In this document: one piece after another, positions 23,431 to 31,973 of the stretch
How positions within the stretch are numbered: the first letter of the stretch is position 1
Layout: every line of letters begins with the position of its first letter
DNA from: RGIG3009 sp964390295
GTDB lineage: Bacteria; Bacillota; Clostridia; Oscillospirales; Acutalibacteraceae
DNA length: 64,000 bases
NCBI GenBank assembly: GCA_964390295.1
Contig: CAYMHR010000002.1
Coordinates: 34,724-98,723 of the forward strand
Direction of reading: 5' to 3'
Made by a program: the position numbers and the translations under genes
Notes under the pieces: model-generated
Seen by the model: only the letters and a program-made list of their open reading frames with translations
The model's database searches: none
Told to the model about the DNA's origin: nothing

Positions 23431-26400
23431 TTACATACGCGCCTGCACGGCGTCGACACTGTCAGTCAGCGTGCTTTCGGTGTACTCGGTCGTGGTCATT
23501 CCGGTATTAAGGTCCATCAGCTGGATATAGCCGCGTGCCACGTACTCGCGAGCTTCGAAGGTCGCCTGATCCAGGCTCGCGCCCTTCTTCATAACGACGG
23601 TGAAGTCGATATAGCTCTTCGTGTAGTCGAGAACCACCATCTCTTCGTGTTCTGTATAGGAGTCCACACGCCACTTGGCATTATCAAAGGTCAGCTCTTC
23701 GCCAGTGGGCAGAGCGTCCACACGGGTCAGAATCGAACCGAAGCCGACTACGGCGTAGTTCGTGCCGTTGTACCGCACGGTGATGTGCTCATCTTCCGCG
23801 TTGAACGTGCCCTTCTTCAACTGCAGACGGGTCAGGAAGCGGATGCCGTCCACTTCGCTGTCGGCGTTATAGTGCAGGGAGGTACCCATGGTATCCATGT
23901 AGTAGGTATCCTGCGTGTCATCGCTCCACGGAATCAGCGTGGCCGCTACGTGCGCCGCGTTGTCGCCCATGATGAACTGATAGCGACGGCCGTCGCCGGA
24001 GCCGAAGTTATCGGCGGTGTAGCCGTTGACAACGTCCTTGTTCAGGATGGCAACGTCGCCGTCCTTCGTATTGGCAACCAGCGACTTCAGCACGGTGGGC
24101 TGTGCGCCGTGGTCAGTAACCTTCACGTCCACGACAGTACCGGCCGGAACATTCTTCAGGTAGGTGTGCCAGGTGGCACCGCTGTCGATGGAAACCTCGG
24201 TCAGATAACCGCCGCTGATGGTGGCGTTCAGCGAATGACCGCTATCCACGCGCTTCAGCGTGACGTTATCGATATAGCAGTACGCATCGCTGTTGGTGTT
24301 ACCTCCGACGACGAAGTAGAAGGTGTTGCTGTTCATCTTCGTCATGGAGTTGGTGAAGAACGTCACCGTCTTGGTCGTCCACTCGGCGGAGTTCGACACG
24401 TTCACGTCGTAGAACTTCGAATCGCCAGCGCGCTGGTTTTTCGCGTCGTCCTGACCGATCCAGAACTTGAAGTTGGTATTGGAATCGATCCAGGTCTGGT
24501 TCATCTTGTAATCGAAGGTGAACTCGTACATGGCGTAGCTTTCCAGAAGCGGGAAGCCGCTGGTCAGGTCGAACGAACCGGCCTGGTTACCGGACAGTGC
24601 CAGCACGTTGTTGTCTTCGCAACCGGGCTCGGCAACAACTGAGGTAACAAATTGACCATTGGTGTTGAACTTCTGGTCGCCGTACGCAAAGCTCAGGTCG
24701 GGCAGGATGCTGTCGCCGTCCTCGATCAGGCGCAGGCTGAGGTTATCCACGTAGATCGCGCCGTCCGTCGCGAGCGATCTCACGTGGAAGTACAGGTTGT
24801 AAGCGGAGTTCATGGACGGGGCATCGCCGGTGGTCAACCACACGTACTGCCGGGTCCATTCGGTGGACAATGTCTCCATATAACCGCCGCCGTACATGGT
24901 CACGTCGGGGCAGTTACCGCCGACGAGGCCGATCTGAACGTAGTCGGTGCCGCTGGTAGAGCGGGCAACGTAGGAGAACAGATACGTCGAATTGGGACGC
25001 ATGGCGTAGTCGTTCTTGTAGATATACTTGGCTTCCTTGTCGTCGAGCTTCAGACCGACGCTGCCGTTCACACCGTAGCCGGAGGCAATCTCAAAGCCGG
25101 TGCCGGAGGTGTTGTTCGCCTTGTAGAACGAGATGCCGTGATTGGCAGCTTCCATGTCGCCGTTCGGGAACTGCTCCACGGGCCATGCGACTTCAATATC
25201 GCAGGTCGCGGTGAAGGCGCCGGAGGTCGCCGTAATGGTGACGGTGCCGCCCTTCTTGGCAGTGACCAGACCGGTGCCGGAAACGGTTGCCACGCTGGTG
25301 TCGGAGGACGACCAGGTGACCGCGTTTACCAGATAGGAGCTGACGGGAGCTTCGGTCGCCGTCAGTTGCAGGGTCTCACCGATCGACAGCTCTGCCGCGG
25401 TCTTGTTCAGCGTAATGCCGGTCGCGTTATCGATGTGCTCCCACGACACGCTGTCGATATAGAGGTCGGCATCGGTAGGCGTCCACAGACCGATCATATA
25501 GTTGTAGTTGACGTTGAACTTGTTGATATCCACAACGTAGGTCGTGGTGGTCCAGCCGTCGGCACCGGTGGTGCTGGTGGTCTGGAGCATCGTAGCGTGA
25601 GCAGAGGCGTTCACCAACGCATACGAGCCACCCTTATGACGGATGGTGTAGCGGTGAAGCTGGGCTCTATCCCACGTGCCGAGATCGGGCACGGGGAAGT
25701 ATACCGCCGTTTTGGAATCGACTTTCGGCACCTTCAGCACGTTGTTCTCTGCATCGTCGGGATCGGCAACCACGGTAGCTCCGTAATTCGGAATCAGCTC
25801 GTTGCGGAAGCCTGCCCAGAAGAAATACTGTGCCGTGTCACCGTTGAAGTCTTCGGTGATCTTAAAGTTTTCGGGCATTTTCACAATGCGGACGTTGTCG
25901 ATATAAATATCGTGTGCCACGTCAGCGCTGCCGTTGGCATAGGCCTTGAAGGAGAACGAGTAATCGCCATTGATCGTAAAGTCCTTGTCGGTGGCAACAG
26001 TCGTGTAGATGCGCTGCCATTCACCATACGTCTCGCCGGTGGTGTCCCTGCTCGTGGTAAAGTTGTGTATGGACACGTTCTGGGTGTTATCGATCTGGAA
26101 ACGGAGCTGATCGCCCTTCACATCGAAGGAGATCAAATACGTTTGACCGGCTTCCCAGCCGAGTTTGTCCATGCCCTTCCAGTACCAGTAACTATTGAAC
26201 GGCGTACCGGCAGCGATTTTCAGCATCGTGTTGCCGCTTGCATCGGTATAAGAACCGGGCATATCTTTCCACGTGCCGGTGTTGCCGTTGGCAATATCAC
26301 CGTCAGCCAGCATGTTGTCGTCCACGGTAATAGCGCAGGTGGCCGACAGACCGGCTACGGAAGCGGTGATGGTCGCCTTGCCTTCGGCTTTGGCGGTGAC

Positions 26401-27204
26401 AACACCGTTCTTGACCGTGGCAACGGCCGTATTGCTGCTGGTCCACGCAATGCTCTCATTGGAGGAGAACAGTGGCAGTACGGAAGCGGTGAGCGTCACG
26501 GTCTCGCTCGTCTTCAGCTTCTTCGCGGTGACGTCCAGCGTCATCGATTCCGGCGCCACTTCCACTAACTTGACATCGTCAATATAGGTGGCTTTGGTAT
26601 TGTCGGCATAGCCATTATTCGTCTTGGCGAAGTTGAGGATATAGTTCAGGTTCAGACTGGTCGTTTCGGACTTCACGTAGAAGTCCAGCGAGCAGTTCTG
26701 CCACGTGTCTGTGTTGTCACCCCACGTGATCCAGGTGCCGCCGACCGGCGTTCTGTTGACGCCGTTGATCGCAGTGGCCATACCGCCACCCATGATATAG
26801 CTGGCGATCTTGCCGCCGTAAATGCGGAAGGTCAGACGATACGCCGTATCGGTTTTCAAGCTCATGTTGTTGTTACCGGTTTCGGCGTTGTGCAGGTTGT
26901 AGAACTGGAACCAAATGTCGCTGGTGGTATAGTCACCTTTATCTACCTTTTCCTGCGTGGGGATCATAGCGACCTTGTTCGTGCCACCGGCAGGGTCGTT
27001 CACGATCGTAGAATTGGTTTTAATGCCGTTCATGCCGGAGTTTGAGGGGAGGTCCTCCTCAAAATCACCGATGCCATTGAACAGGTCGACGGGGGTAGTG
27101 GTCGCATCGTCGGCGCTTACCGGCAGGACAAGGCCGGGAATCGCCAGGCACACGACCAGCGCGAGGGACAGGAGAAGTGCCAGAGATTTCTTGAACTTCA
27201 CCAT
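23431..27204 (-). CDS. Large secreted protein with CBM-like and Big_2 domains
   Basis: 1257 residues, signal peptide 1-31 (cleavage near PVSA-DD). Carbohydrate-binding jelly rolls of the CBM4_9 kind cover about 39-216, 297-450, 452-600, 690-850 and 860-1010, several ending in the YIDNV(R/T)L motif. Two Big_2 Ig-like domains lie at about 217-294 and 605-680 (VTWSSSDTSVATVSGTGLVT). The C-terminal 170 residues form a domain seen in Ruminococcaceae surface proteins. No LPXTG, SLH or dockerin is visible, so the anchoring is unclear. Probably binds polysaccharide outside the cell for the adjacent importers. Confidence 0.85.
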   Translation of the reverse strand: MVKFKKSLALLLSLALVVCLAIPGLVLPVSADDATTTPVDLFNGIGDFEEDLPSNSGMNGIKTNSTIVNDPAGGTNKVAMIPTQEKVDKGDYTTSDIWFQFYNLHNAETGNNNMSLKTDTAYRLTFRIYGGKIASYIMGGGMATAINGVNRTPVGGTWITWGDNTDTWQNCSLDFYVKSETTSLNLNYILNFAKTNNGYADNTKATYIDDVKLVEVAPESMTLDVTAKKLKTSETVTLTASVLPLFSSNESIAWTSSNTAVATVKNGVVTAKAEGKATITASVAGLSATCAITVDDNMLADGDIANGNTGTWKDMPGSYTDASGNTMLKIAAGTPFNSYWYWKGMDKLGWEAGQTYLISFDVKGDQLRFQIDNTQNVSIHNFTTSRDTTGETYGEWQRIYTTVATDKDFTINGDYSFSFKAYANGSADVAHDIYIDNVRIVKMPENFKITEDFNGDTAQYFFWAGFRNELIPNYGATVVADPDDAENNVLKVPKVDSKTAVYFPVPDLGTWDRAQLHRYTIRHKGGSYALVNASAHATMLQTTSTTGADGWTTTTYVVDINKFNVNYNYMIGLWTPTDADLYIDSVSWEHIDNATGITLNKTAAELSIGETLQLTATEAPVSSYLVNAVTWSSSDTSVATVSGTGLVTAKKGGTVTITATSGAFTATCDIEVAWPVEQFPNGDMEAANHGISFYKANNTSGTGFEIASGYGVNGSVGLKLDDKEAKYIYKNDYAMRPNSTYLFSYVARSTSGTDYVQIGLVGGNCPDVTMYGGGYMETLSTEWTRQYVWLTTGDAPSMNSAYNLYFHVRSLATDGAIYVDNLSLRLIEDGDSILPDLSFAYGDQKFNTNGQFVTSVVAEPGCEDNNVLALSGNQAGSFDLTSGFPLLESYAMYEFTFDYKMNQTWIDSNTNFKFWIGQDDAKNQRAGDSKFYDVNVSNSAEWTTKTVTFFTNSMTKMNSNTFYFVVGGNTNSDAYCYIDNVTLKRVDSGHSLNATISGGYLTEVSIDSGATWHTYLKNVPAGTVVDVKVTDHGAQPTVLKSLVANTKDGDVAILNKDVVNGYTADNFGSGDGRRYQFIMGDNAAHVAATLIPWSDDTQDTYYMDTMGTSLHYNADSEVDGIRFLTRLQLKKGTFNAEDEHITVRYNGTNYAVVGFGSILTRVDALPTGEELTFDNAKWRVDSYTEHEEMVVLDYTKSYIDFTVVMKKGASLDQATFEAREYVARGYIQLMDLNTGMTTTEYTESTLTDSVDAVQARM

Positions 27205-27330
27205 GCGTGAAGCCCCCTTTCATAAAATGCGGATGTGCCCCGTGGGGCGGCCGCCACCCGGCGGCAGAGCACTACCCTCTGTGCTCAAGCTCATTTGTCG
27301 GCGGTGCCGTACACACCGCGTGGTTACAGA

Positions 27331-27379
27331 CCCTCTCAGTCACCTGCGGTGACAGCTCTCCCAGAGGGAGAGCCAAGGG
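27331..27379 (+). repeat. Two-hairpin repeat unit, forward, distant copy
   Basis: Identical 49-base unit to 21616 and 22230, lying in the 340-base gap between the solute-binding protein gene and the CBM protein gene. It shows the family is dispersed. Confidence 0.9.
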
Positions 27380-27391
27380 ATTGCGGTTTGG

Positions 27392-27420
27392 GTGACAACT
27401 CTCCCAGAGGGAGAGCCGAG
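27392..27420 (+). repeat. Partial repeat unit (hairpin 2 only)
   Basis: GTGACAACTCTCCC with GGGAGAGCC: the second hairpin with one changed base, missing hairpin 1; 12 bases after the full unit. Confidence 0.75.
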
Positions 27421-27488
27421 ACCGAGCCGGTACACGATGCCGGAGACGCGAAAACCGACAAAAAACGCTTTCACATTAAAGAGGGGTA

Positions 27489-27522
27489 TACCCCCCGCCG
27501 GGATTACGCCCAGCGGGGGGAT
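27489..27522 (-). terminator. GC-rich hairpin downstream of the solute-binding protein gene
   Basis: TACCCCCCGC pairs with GCGGGGGGAT around an inner GGG/CCC stem. No T run follows on the minus strand, so it may protect the 3' end of the solute-binding protein message instead of terminating it. Confidence 0.45.
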
Positions 27523-27543
27523 AATACGCTGTGTGATGAGAGA

Positions 27544-29181
27544 TTAGGCAGTCAACGCGGTGTTGATGATCTTCTCCGCCATCTTCTTGTAGCCCTTCAA
27601 AACCACGGTGGGTTTCTGGCCGTTCTGAGCAACCGCGATGGAGATGCTGGTGGAGATTCCACCCAGCGAACCGGCGGAAGTCTTGAAGCCGTCCATGGGG
27701 CCGATGAGGTTATCACTATCCAAGAGGCTGCAAGAGAGCTTCTTCAGATCAGACGGCATGTTGGGGTGATACGCCTGGTTGTGGTTGTTGACGGAGTCGT
27801 GCTTGGCAAATGCCAGAGCGCACAGGACGCCTTCCTTCGTAGCACCGGCACCGGCACCGTAGCCCATCCAGTCCCAAATGACGGTGGGGCCGTTGGAGCC
27901 GTAGGTCGGCAGCGGCACGAAGCCGAGGTTGTTCATGCTCTTGTCAAAGGCGGAAGCATTCGGGATGCTGGAGGAGAACGTCCAGTAAGCACCCATGGTG
28001 GACAGCAGGGAAACGGTGGTGCCGTTTTCGAACTGGTCTCGGCCGGCGTCGTACTGATCCTTCATGTTGGCAACCTTGTGCTCGCCGTAGCAGAACTTCT
28101 GCAACATTTCAAACGCTTCGTACAGCTTGGAGTCGGACAGGTTTTCCACCAGACGGCCGTCGCTGGTCAGCTTCGCCAGGTTGGTGTCGAAGGAGCAGAT
28201 GAACTGCGCCTCGTAATACGGTGCGATTGCGTTGATGCCGTACTTGTTGTTATCCACATCCTGGATGGCATACAGCATATCGTACAGGGTCTGCCAATCC
28301 CACTTGCCCGCTTTGTACAGAGCCAGCGGATCCTTGGCACCGGTGTAACCGGCCTTGCTGAATTCCTTCTTGTTGTACCAGATACCGGTAACGGTCTGCA
28401 GGTAGTTACCGCCGACGCAATACACGTGGCCGTTCAGCGACAGAGCTTGCGCCAGTGACTTGGAATAACCGCCTTCCGTGACAGATTTGCTGGTCCACAA
28501 GTCCGCCGTAGTGATGTAATCATCCAGCGGCTGCATGAGGTTGGCCGTGATCTGCGACGGATAGTCGAAGCTATAGAAGAATACGATGTCGTACGGTTTG
28601 CCAGCCGCCAGAGCGGACGCCAGCGAGTTGACGTAGTTGGCCGTAGGAACGGCATCGATGCTCAGCTTGACGTTGTACCGCTTTTCGAAATCCTTATGCC
28701 AGCCGTCGTGCTGCTCATCCCAGGAAGAACCGTAGTAAGCAAAACGATAGGTCTTGCCACCGAAGTTCAGGCCCTTTTCCACCGGCGTGGTGCCACTCTT
28801 GATGTTGATGGCGCCCATATTGGCCGCCTGGCCACTCTTCTTCGTCGTGGTGGTGGTCTTCAGCGTCTTCTTGGTTTTGACTGTGGTGGTTGCTACCGGC
28901 TTACCCTGCGCGTCGGTTGCCACGGTGGTGGTGACCGGCTTGCCGTCGGCGTTCGTCACCGTAGTCGCGTTAGCGCCAGATTCCGCACCGCCATCGTCAT
29001 CGCCCGTGTCGGGATCGACAACGCCGTCGTCATCACCGGCAGGTTCGACTGTGGTGGTCGTCGTATCGGCGGCGGTAGTGGTAGCGGCGGTGTCATCGTT
29101 CTTATCGCCCTTGCCGCAAGCAGCGAGCGGAAGAACCATGAGCAGAGCCAGCACCAGAGCCAAACTGCGCTTCAGTTTCAT
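27544..29181 (-). CDS. ABC transporter solute-binding lipoprotein (family 1)
   Basis: 545 residues. Lipobox LAAC at residues 19-22, a Thr/Asp-rich linker to about residue 110 (long TTTT runs), then a type-1 sugar-binding fold (YDIVFFYSFDYPSQI; GIWYNKKEFSKAGY; GKWDWQTLYDMLYAI; YGAGAGATKEGVLCALAF). It binds an oligosaccharide for the MalFG-like pair at 30089-31973. It is separated from those permease genes by a terminator and a repeat-rich stretch, and has its own promoter at 29281-29309. Confidence 0.92.
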   Translation of the reverse strand: MKLKRSLALVLALLMVLPLAACGKGDKNDDTAATTTAADTTTTTVEPAGDDDGVVDPDTGDDDGGAESGANATTVTNADGKPVTTTVATDAQGKPVATTTVKTKKTLKTTTTTKKSGQAANMGAINIKSGTTPVEKGLNFGGKTYRFAYYGSSWDEQHDGWHKDFEKRYNVKLSIDAVPTANYVNSLASALAAGKPYDIVFFYSFDYPSQITANLMQPLDDYITTADLWTSKSVTEGGYSKSLAQALSLNGHVYCVGGNYLQTVTGIWYNKKEFSKAGYTGAKDPLALYKAGKWDWQTLYDMLYAIQDVDNNKYGINAIAPYYEAQFICSFDTNLAKLTSDGRLVENLSDSKLYEAFEMLQKFCYGEHKVANMKDQYDAGRDQFENGTTVSLLSTMGAYWTFSSSIPNASAFDKSMNNLGFVPLPTYGSNGPTVIWDWMGYGAGAGATKEGVLCALAFAKHDSVNNHNQAYHPNMPSDLKKLSCSLLDSDNLIGPMDGFKTSAGSLGGISTSISIAVAQNGQKPTVVLKGYKKMAEKIINTALTA

Positions 29182-29280
29182 ACTATTACCCCTTTTTTAA
29201 AATTTTGTGCGATCCGGCTACGTACGCCGGACGCTTTGCGGCGGCGGCAATGACATGCACCGCCGCTTACTCGCATTACA

Positions 29281-29309
29281 ATTATAACAAAGGCTTTACA
29301 AATTTGCAA
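29281..29309 (-). promoter_or_regulatory. Promoter of the solute-binding lipoprotein
   Basis: On the minus strand TTGCAA (29309-29304), 17 bases, consensus TATAAT (29286-29281), about 100 bases before the ATG. Confidence 0.65.
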
Positions 29310-29530
29310 TAGTTTTTGGCAAAATTCACGACAAAAATTTTTGACTTTTTTTGTAACTTTTTCCTACACAATATCTTGTGGTGGCCGGGGAAAATAACGC
29401 AAATTGTTGGGCAGGGGGACGCGAAACACCCCGCGCTAGCGGTGAGGTAGAGGCCGTCCTGCCTCCCTCTGTGAGGGGGGTGGATTTTGACGAAGCCAAA
29501 AGACGGAGGGGGAGAAAGAAGAGCAGACTA

Positions 29531-29578
29531 CCCCTCAGCCGGCTAACGCCGACAGCTCCCCTGACAAGGGGAGCCAAG
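29531..29578 (+). repeat. Two-hairpin repeat unit, diverged subfamily
   Basis: Hairpin 1 GCCGGC-TAAC-GCCGAC (a G-U wobble on the other strand) and hairpin 2 GCTCCCC-TGACAA-GGGGAGC, framed by CCCCTCA and CCAAG as in the main family. Lies in the gene-free stretch 29182-30088. Confidence 0.8.
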
Positions 29579-29664
29579 AAAGACTGTACAAGTCATCGGT
29601 TTTCTACCGACAACCCTCCCGACGCGGACAAGCCGCGCCACCCTCTCACTGCGGCTCGGTCACT

Positions 29665-29707
29665 GCGCGGTTCTGACAGTCCCCCGGACTGTCATTCATT
29701 GCCGCGC
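29665..29707. repeat. Long imperfect palindrome
   Basis: GCGCGG (29665-29670) pairs with CCGCGC (29702-29707), and inside it GACAGTCC (29675-29682) pairs with GGACTGTC (29686-29693). The flanks hold other short GC-rich inverted repeats; no coding sequence is visible. Confidence 0.65.
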
Positions 29708-29814
29708 AGACCTTACACAGGGAGGGCACCGCTGGCGCGGAGCATCGAGCCTAAATTCTGCACTACTTTGATGCGTGGTAGAAATGGGGCGAAGTGCGTG
29801 CACCGCAGGTGCGA

Positions 29815-29874
29815 CCTCTCAGTCACGCTGACGCGTGCCAGCTCCCCTGACCAGGGGAGCCAAGTGTGGGTCTG
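29815..29874 (+). repeat. Two-hairpin repeat unit, diverged subfamily
   Basis: Hairpin 1 CACGC-TGAC-GCGTG and hairpin 2 GCTCCCC-TGACC-AGGGGAGC between CCTCTCAGT and CCAAG. A third stem sequence on the same plan. Confidence 0.8.
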
Positions 29875-29929
29875 TACAAACTTCAAGCGTTGGCCGCGTA
29901 GCGGTGGTGCGTGCACCGCAGGGGCCTCG

Positions 29930-29984
29930 CCTCCCCTTCGTTAAGGGGAGGTTAACTGAGTCCCCTCGGTGAGGGGGCTTTTTT
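29930..29984 (+). terminator. Two hairpins with T run, end of the repeat stretch
   Basis: CCTCCCC-TTCGTTAA-GGGGAGG (29930-29951), then CCCCTC-GGT-GAGGGG (29962-29976) followed by GCTTTTTT. It looks like a rho-independent terminator in the plus direction, although no plus-strand gene precedes it. The remainder of 29182-30088 holds no gene that I can support. Confidence 0.6.
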
Positions 29985-30037
29985 AACCCCTTGCGCAAGG
30001 AGGTTTGTGCAGATTTTGGCGGCGTACAATCGGCGCG

Positions 30038-30069
30038 AAAAAAACCCGTGCAGATAACTGCACGGGTTT
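30038..30069 (-). terminator. Terminator of the permease/DUF5696 operon
   Basis: A 12-bp perfect stem (30042-30053 with 30058-30069), loop ATAA, followed on the minus strand by seven T. Placed 20 bases after the last permease gene. Confidence 0.9.
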
Positions 30070-30088
30070 GGGTTCGTATTTTCAGCGA

Positions 30089-31027
30089 TCAGCCGACGAT
30101 ACCGGTGCGTTCGATACTTTCTACAAAATACCGTTGCAGGAAGAGATACAGCACCATGGGGACGATGATGATGAGCAAGCCGGCCGCGCCCAAAATACCA
30201 CGGGAGTTCAGCGCTTCGCCCGTTGCGCCACCGTCGGAAATGTCAGTGAGCAGGGAGCTGGACACGGATTTCAGCATGGGGACCAGGGCCTTCATTTCAC
30301 GCGAGGTGTACAGCATATCGGAATAGTAGTAGTCGTTCCAGTGCCATACGAAGGAGAACAGCGTCACGGTGATGAACGCCGAGCTGGAGCTGGGGACGAT
30401 GATGCTGATGAAGGTGCGGAACGGGTTACAGCCATCTACCCACGCGGCTTCCTCCAAATCCTTGGGTAAGCCGAGGAAGAACTGACGGAAGATGAAAACG
30501 TACAGACCGTTTTTCAAGCCGCAGGCGAAGAACGCCGGCAGGATGATGACCCACGGGGTATCAAGCAGGGAAATGCCGGTGCCCAGGAAGTCGATGTACT
30601 GTAGGTACTGCGTGACCAACAGGGTTTGCGGAGGAACGATGATGGTGAGAACCACCAGCGCGAAAACGAGTCCCTTTTCCGCGAACTTGTAGCGAGCCAT
30701 GCCGTAACCGACCAGTGAGCAGGAAACGAGCGATGCCAGCGTACCGCCGACGGCGTGGATGAGGCTGATTTTGCCCGCGTTCCAGAAGTTGATCTTTTCG
30801 ATGGCGTACTGGACGTTGTTCCACGTCAATTTCAGGGGCACCCACACCACGTTGGGGTTGGTCAGCGAATCCGGATCGGAAAATGCCTGCAACAGCAGAT
30901 AGAAGATCGGAAACAGGAACAAATAGCAGAGACCCAACAGGAAGCAGAAACGCAAAATACTGACGCCGCCGCTACGAGCCTTCTTTTTGGCTACGATGGG
31001 GTTAAACTTACGAATTTTTGTATCCAT
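30089..31027 (-). CDS. ABC sugar permease, MalG type (system 2)
   Basis: 312 residues with six predicted membrane helices and the EAA loop EEAAWVDGCNPFRTF that contacts the ATPase. N-terminal Arg/Lys-rich tail. GTG-free ATG start behind AAGGGGGG. Pairs with the MalF-type gene 13 bases upstream and probably with the lipoprotein encoded at 27544-29181. No ATPase gene is nearby. Confidence 0.93.
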   Translation of the reverse strand: MDTKIRKFNPIVAKKKARSGGVSILRFCFLLGLCYLFLFPIFYLLLQAFSDPDSLTNPNVVWVPLKLTWNNVQYAIEKINFWNAGKISLIHAVGGTLASLVSCSLVGYGMARYKFAEKGLVFALVVLTIIVPPQTLLVTQYLQYIDFLGTGISLLDTPWVIILPAFFACGLKNGLYVFIFRQFFLGLPKDLEEAAWVDGCNPFRTFISIIVPSSSSAFITVTLFSFVWHWNDYYYSDMLYTSREMKALVPMLKSVSSSLLTDISDGGATGEALNSRGILGAAGLLIIIVPMVLYLFLQRYFVESIERTGIVG

Positions 31028-31040
31028 GCTGACACCCCCC

Positions 31041-31973
31041 TTACGATTTTACGTTGACTCTGCGGAAGCAGAACGCCACGATGCCGAGCACCACGGCGAT
31101 GACCGCGAAGTACGCCCAGCTCATCGCCGCCGACCAGTCGAAGTGCGCCGCCACGTATTCGGCGTGAGCCTTTGTCATAACGGCGTTGCTGGTGGACATA
31201 CTGCTTTCGATGATGGTGTAGAAAATGTTAAGCATGATCATGGGACTAATCATCGGTATGGTAATCTTCCAGAAGTTTTCCCAGCCCGTAGCACCTTCGA
31301 TCGAAGAGGCTTCGTACAACGAGGGGGAAATGCTCTGCAACGCGGCGAGGAAGATGATCATTTGCACGCCGGAATCCCACAGCACGCCGAACAGGTTGGA
31401 ATAGACGGTGTTGATGAGGTTGGTAATGGAGCTGCCCAAGCCCAGATTGACCAGCACGTCTTGAATGGCGTTGGTGTCGATCATGGAGCCGTTGGAGACC
31501 ATGTTACCGCTCATAACACTCTTGGAAACGGTGTCGCCCTGTACGATTTCCATGACGATACCGCCGGCCAGCACGACGGGCAGGAAGCACACGCCGCGCA
31601 CGAAGGTTCTGCCGTGGAATTTGGACTTCAAAATCACGGCGATGAACAAGCTGGCCACAATGATGACGGGAACCTTCCACGCCAACTGGGTCAACGAGGC
31701 GACCAGTTGAGTGGCGTAGGTTGAGTCTACGCGGAAGGCGTGGTAAAAGTTTTCCCAGCCGACGAACTTCATGTCCAAGCTACCCATTTGAACCGTAACG
31801 TCGCTAAAGCAGAAGCAAATGGAGAGGATGAACTGATAGGCGAAGAAGATGCAGAAGCCGACGTAGAACGGCGCACAGAAGAGGCGGCCGGTCATTGCCT
31901 GACGCTGGGTAAGCGACAGACCCGATCTGCGGATGGGCTTCGGAATATCCGTCGTTGCTTTTTTGAATGCCAT
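31041..31973 (-). CDS. ABC sugar permease, MalF type (system 2)
   Basis: 310 residues, six membrane helices, EAA loop YEASSIEGATGWENF. The ATG shares one base with the TAA of the DUF5696 gene (TAATG), a sign of translational coupling. A long extracytoplasmic loop (about residues 140-200) follows helix 3. Partner of the MalG-type gene downstream. Confidence 0.93.
   Translation of the reverse strand: MAFKKATTDIPKPIRRSGLSLTQRQAMTGRLFCAPFYVGFCIFFAYQFILSICFCFSDVTVQMGSLDMKFVGWENFYHAFRVDSTYATQLVASLTQLAWKVPVIIVASLFIAVILKSKFHGRTFVRGVCFLPVVLAGGIVMEIVQGDTVSKSVMSGNMVSNGSMIDTNAIQDVLVNLGLGSSITNLINTVYSNLFGVLWDSGVQMIIFLAALQSISPSLYEASSIEGATGWENFWKITIPMISPMIMLNIFYTIIESSMSTSNAVMTKAHAEYVAAHFDWSAAMSWAYFAVIAVVLGIVAFCFRRVNVKS

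Noticed and set aside
24652..26568. A 638-codon open frame opposite the large CBM protein
   Set aside because: The opposite strand encodes a signal peptide and recognisable domains; this frame is a codon-bias shadow.
27235..28458. A 407-codon plus-strand frame from the repeat into the solute-binding protein gene
   Set aside because: It begins in repeat sequence and then runs antisense to a clear lipoprotein gene.
29378..29944. A 188-codon open frame in the repeat-rich interval
   Set aside because: It is built from GC-rich palindromes, has no Shine-Dalgarno and low-complexity Arg/Pro/Ser content; treated as repeats.
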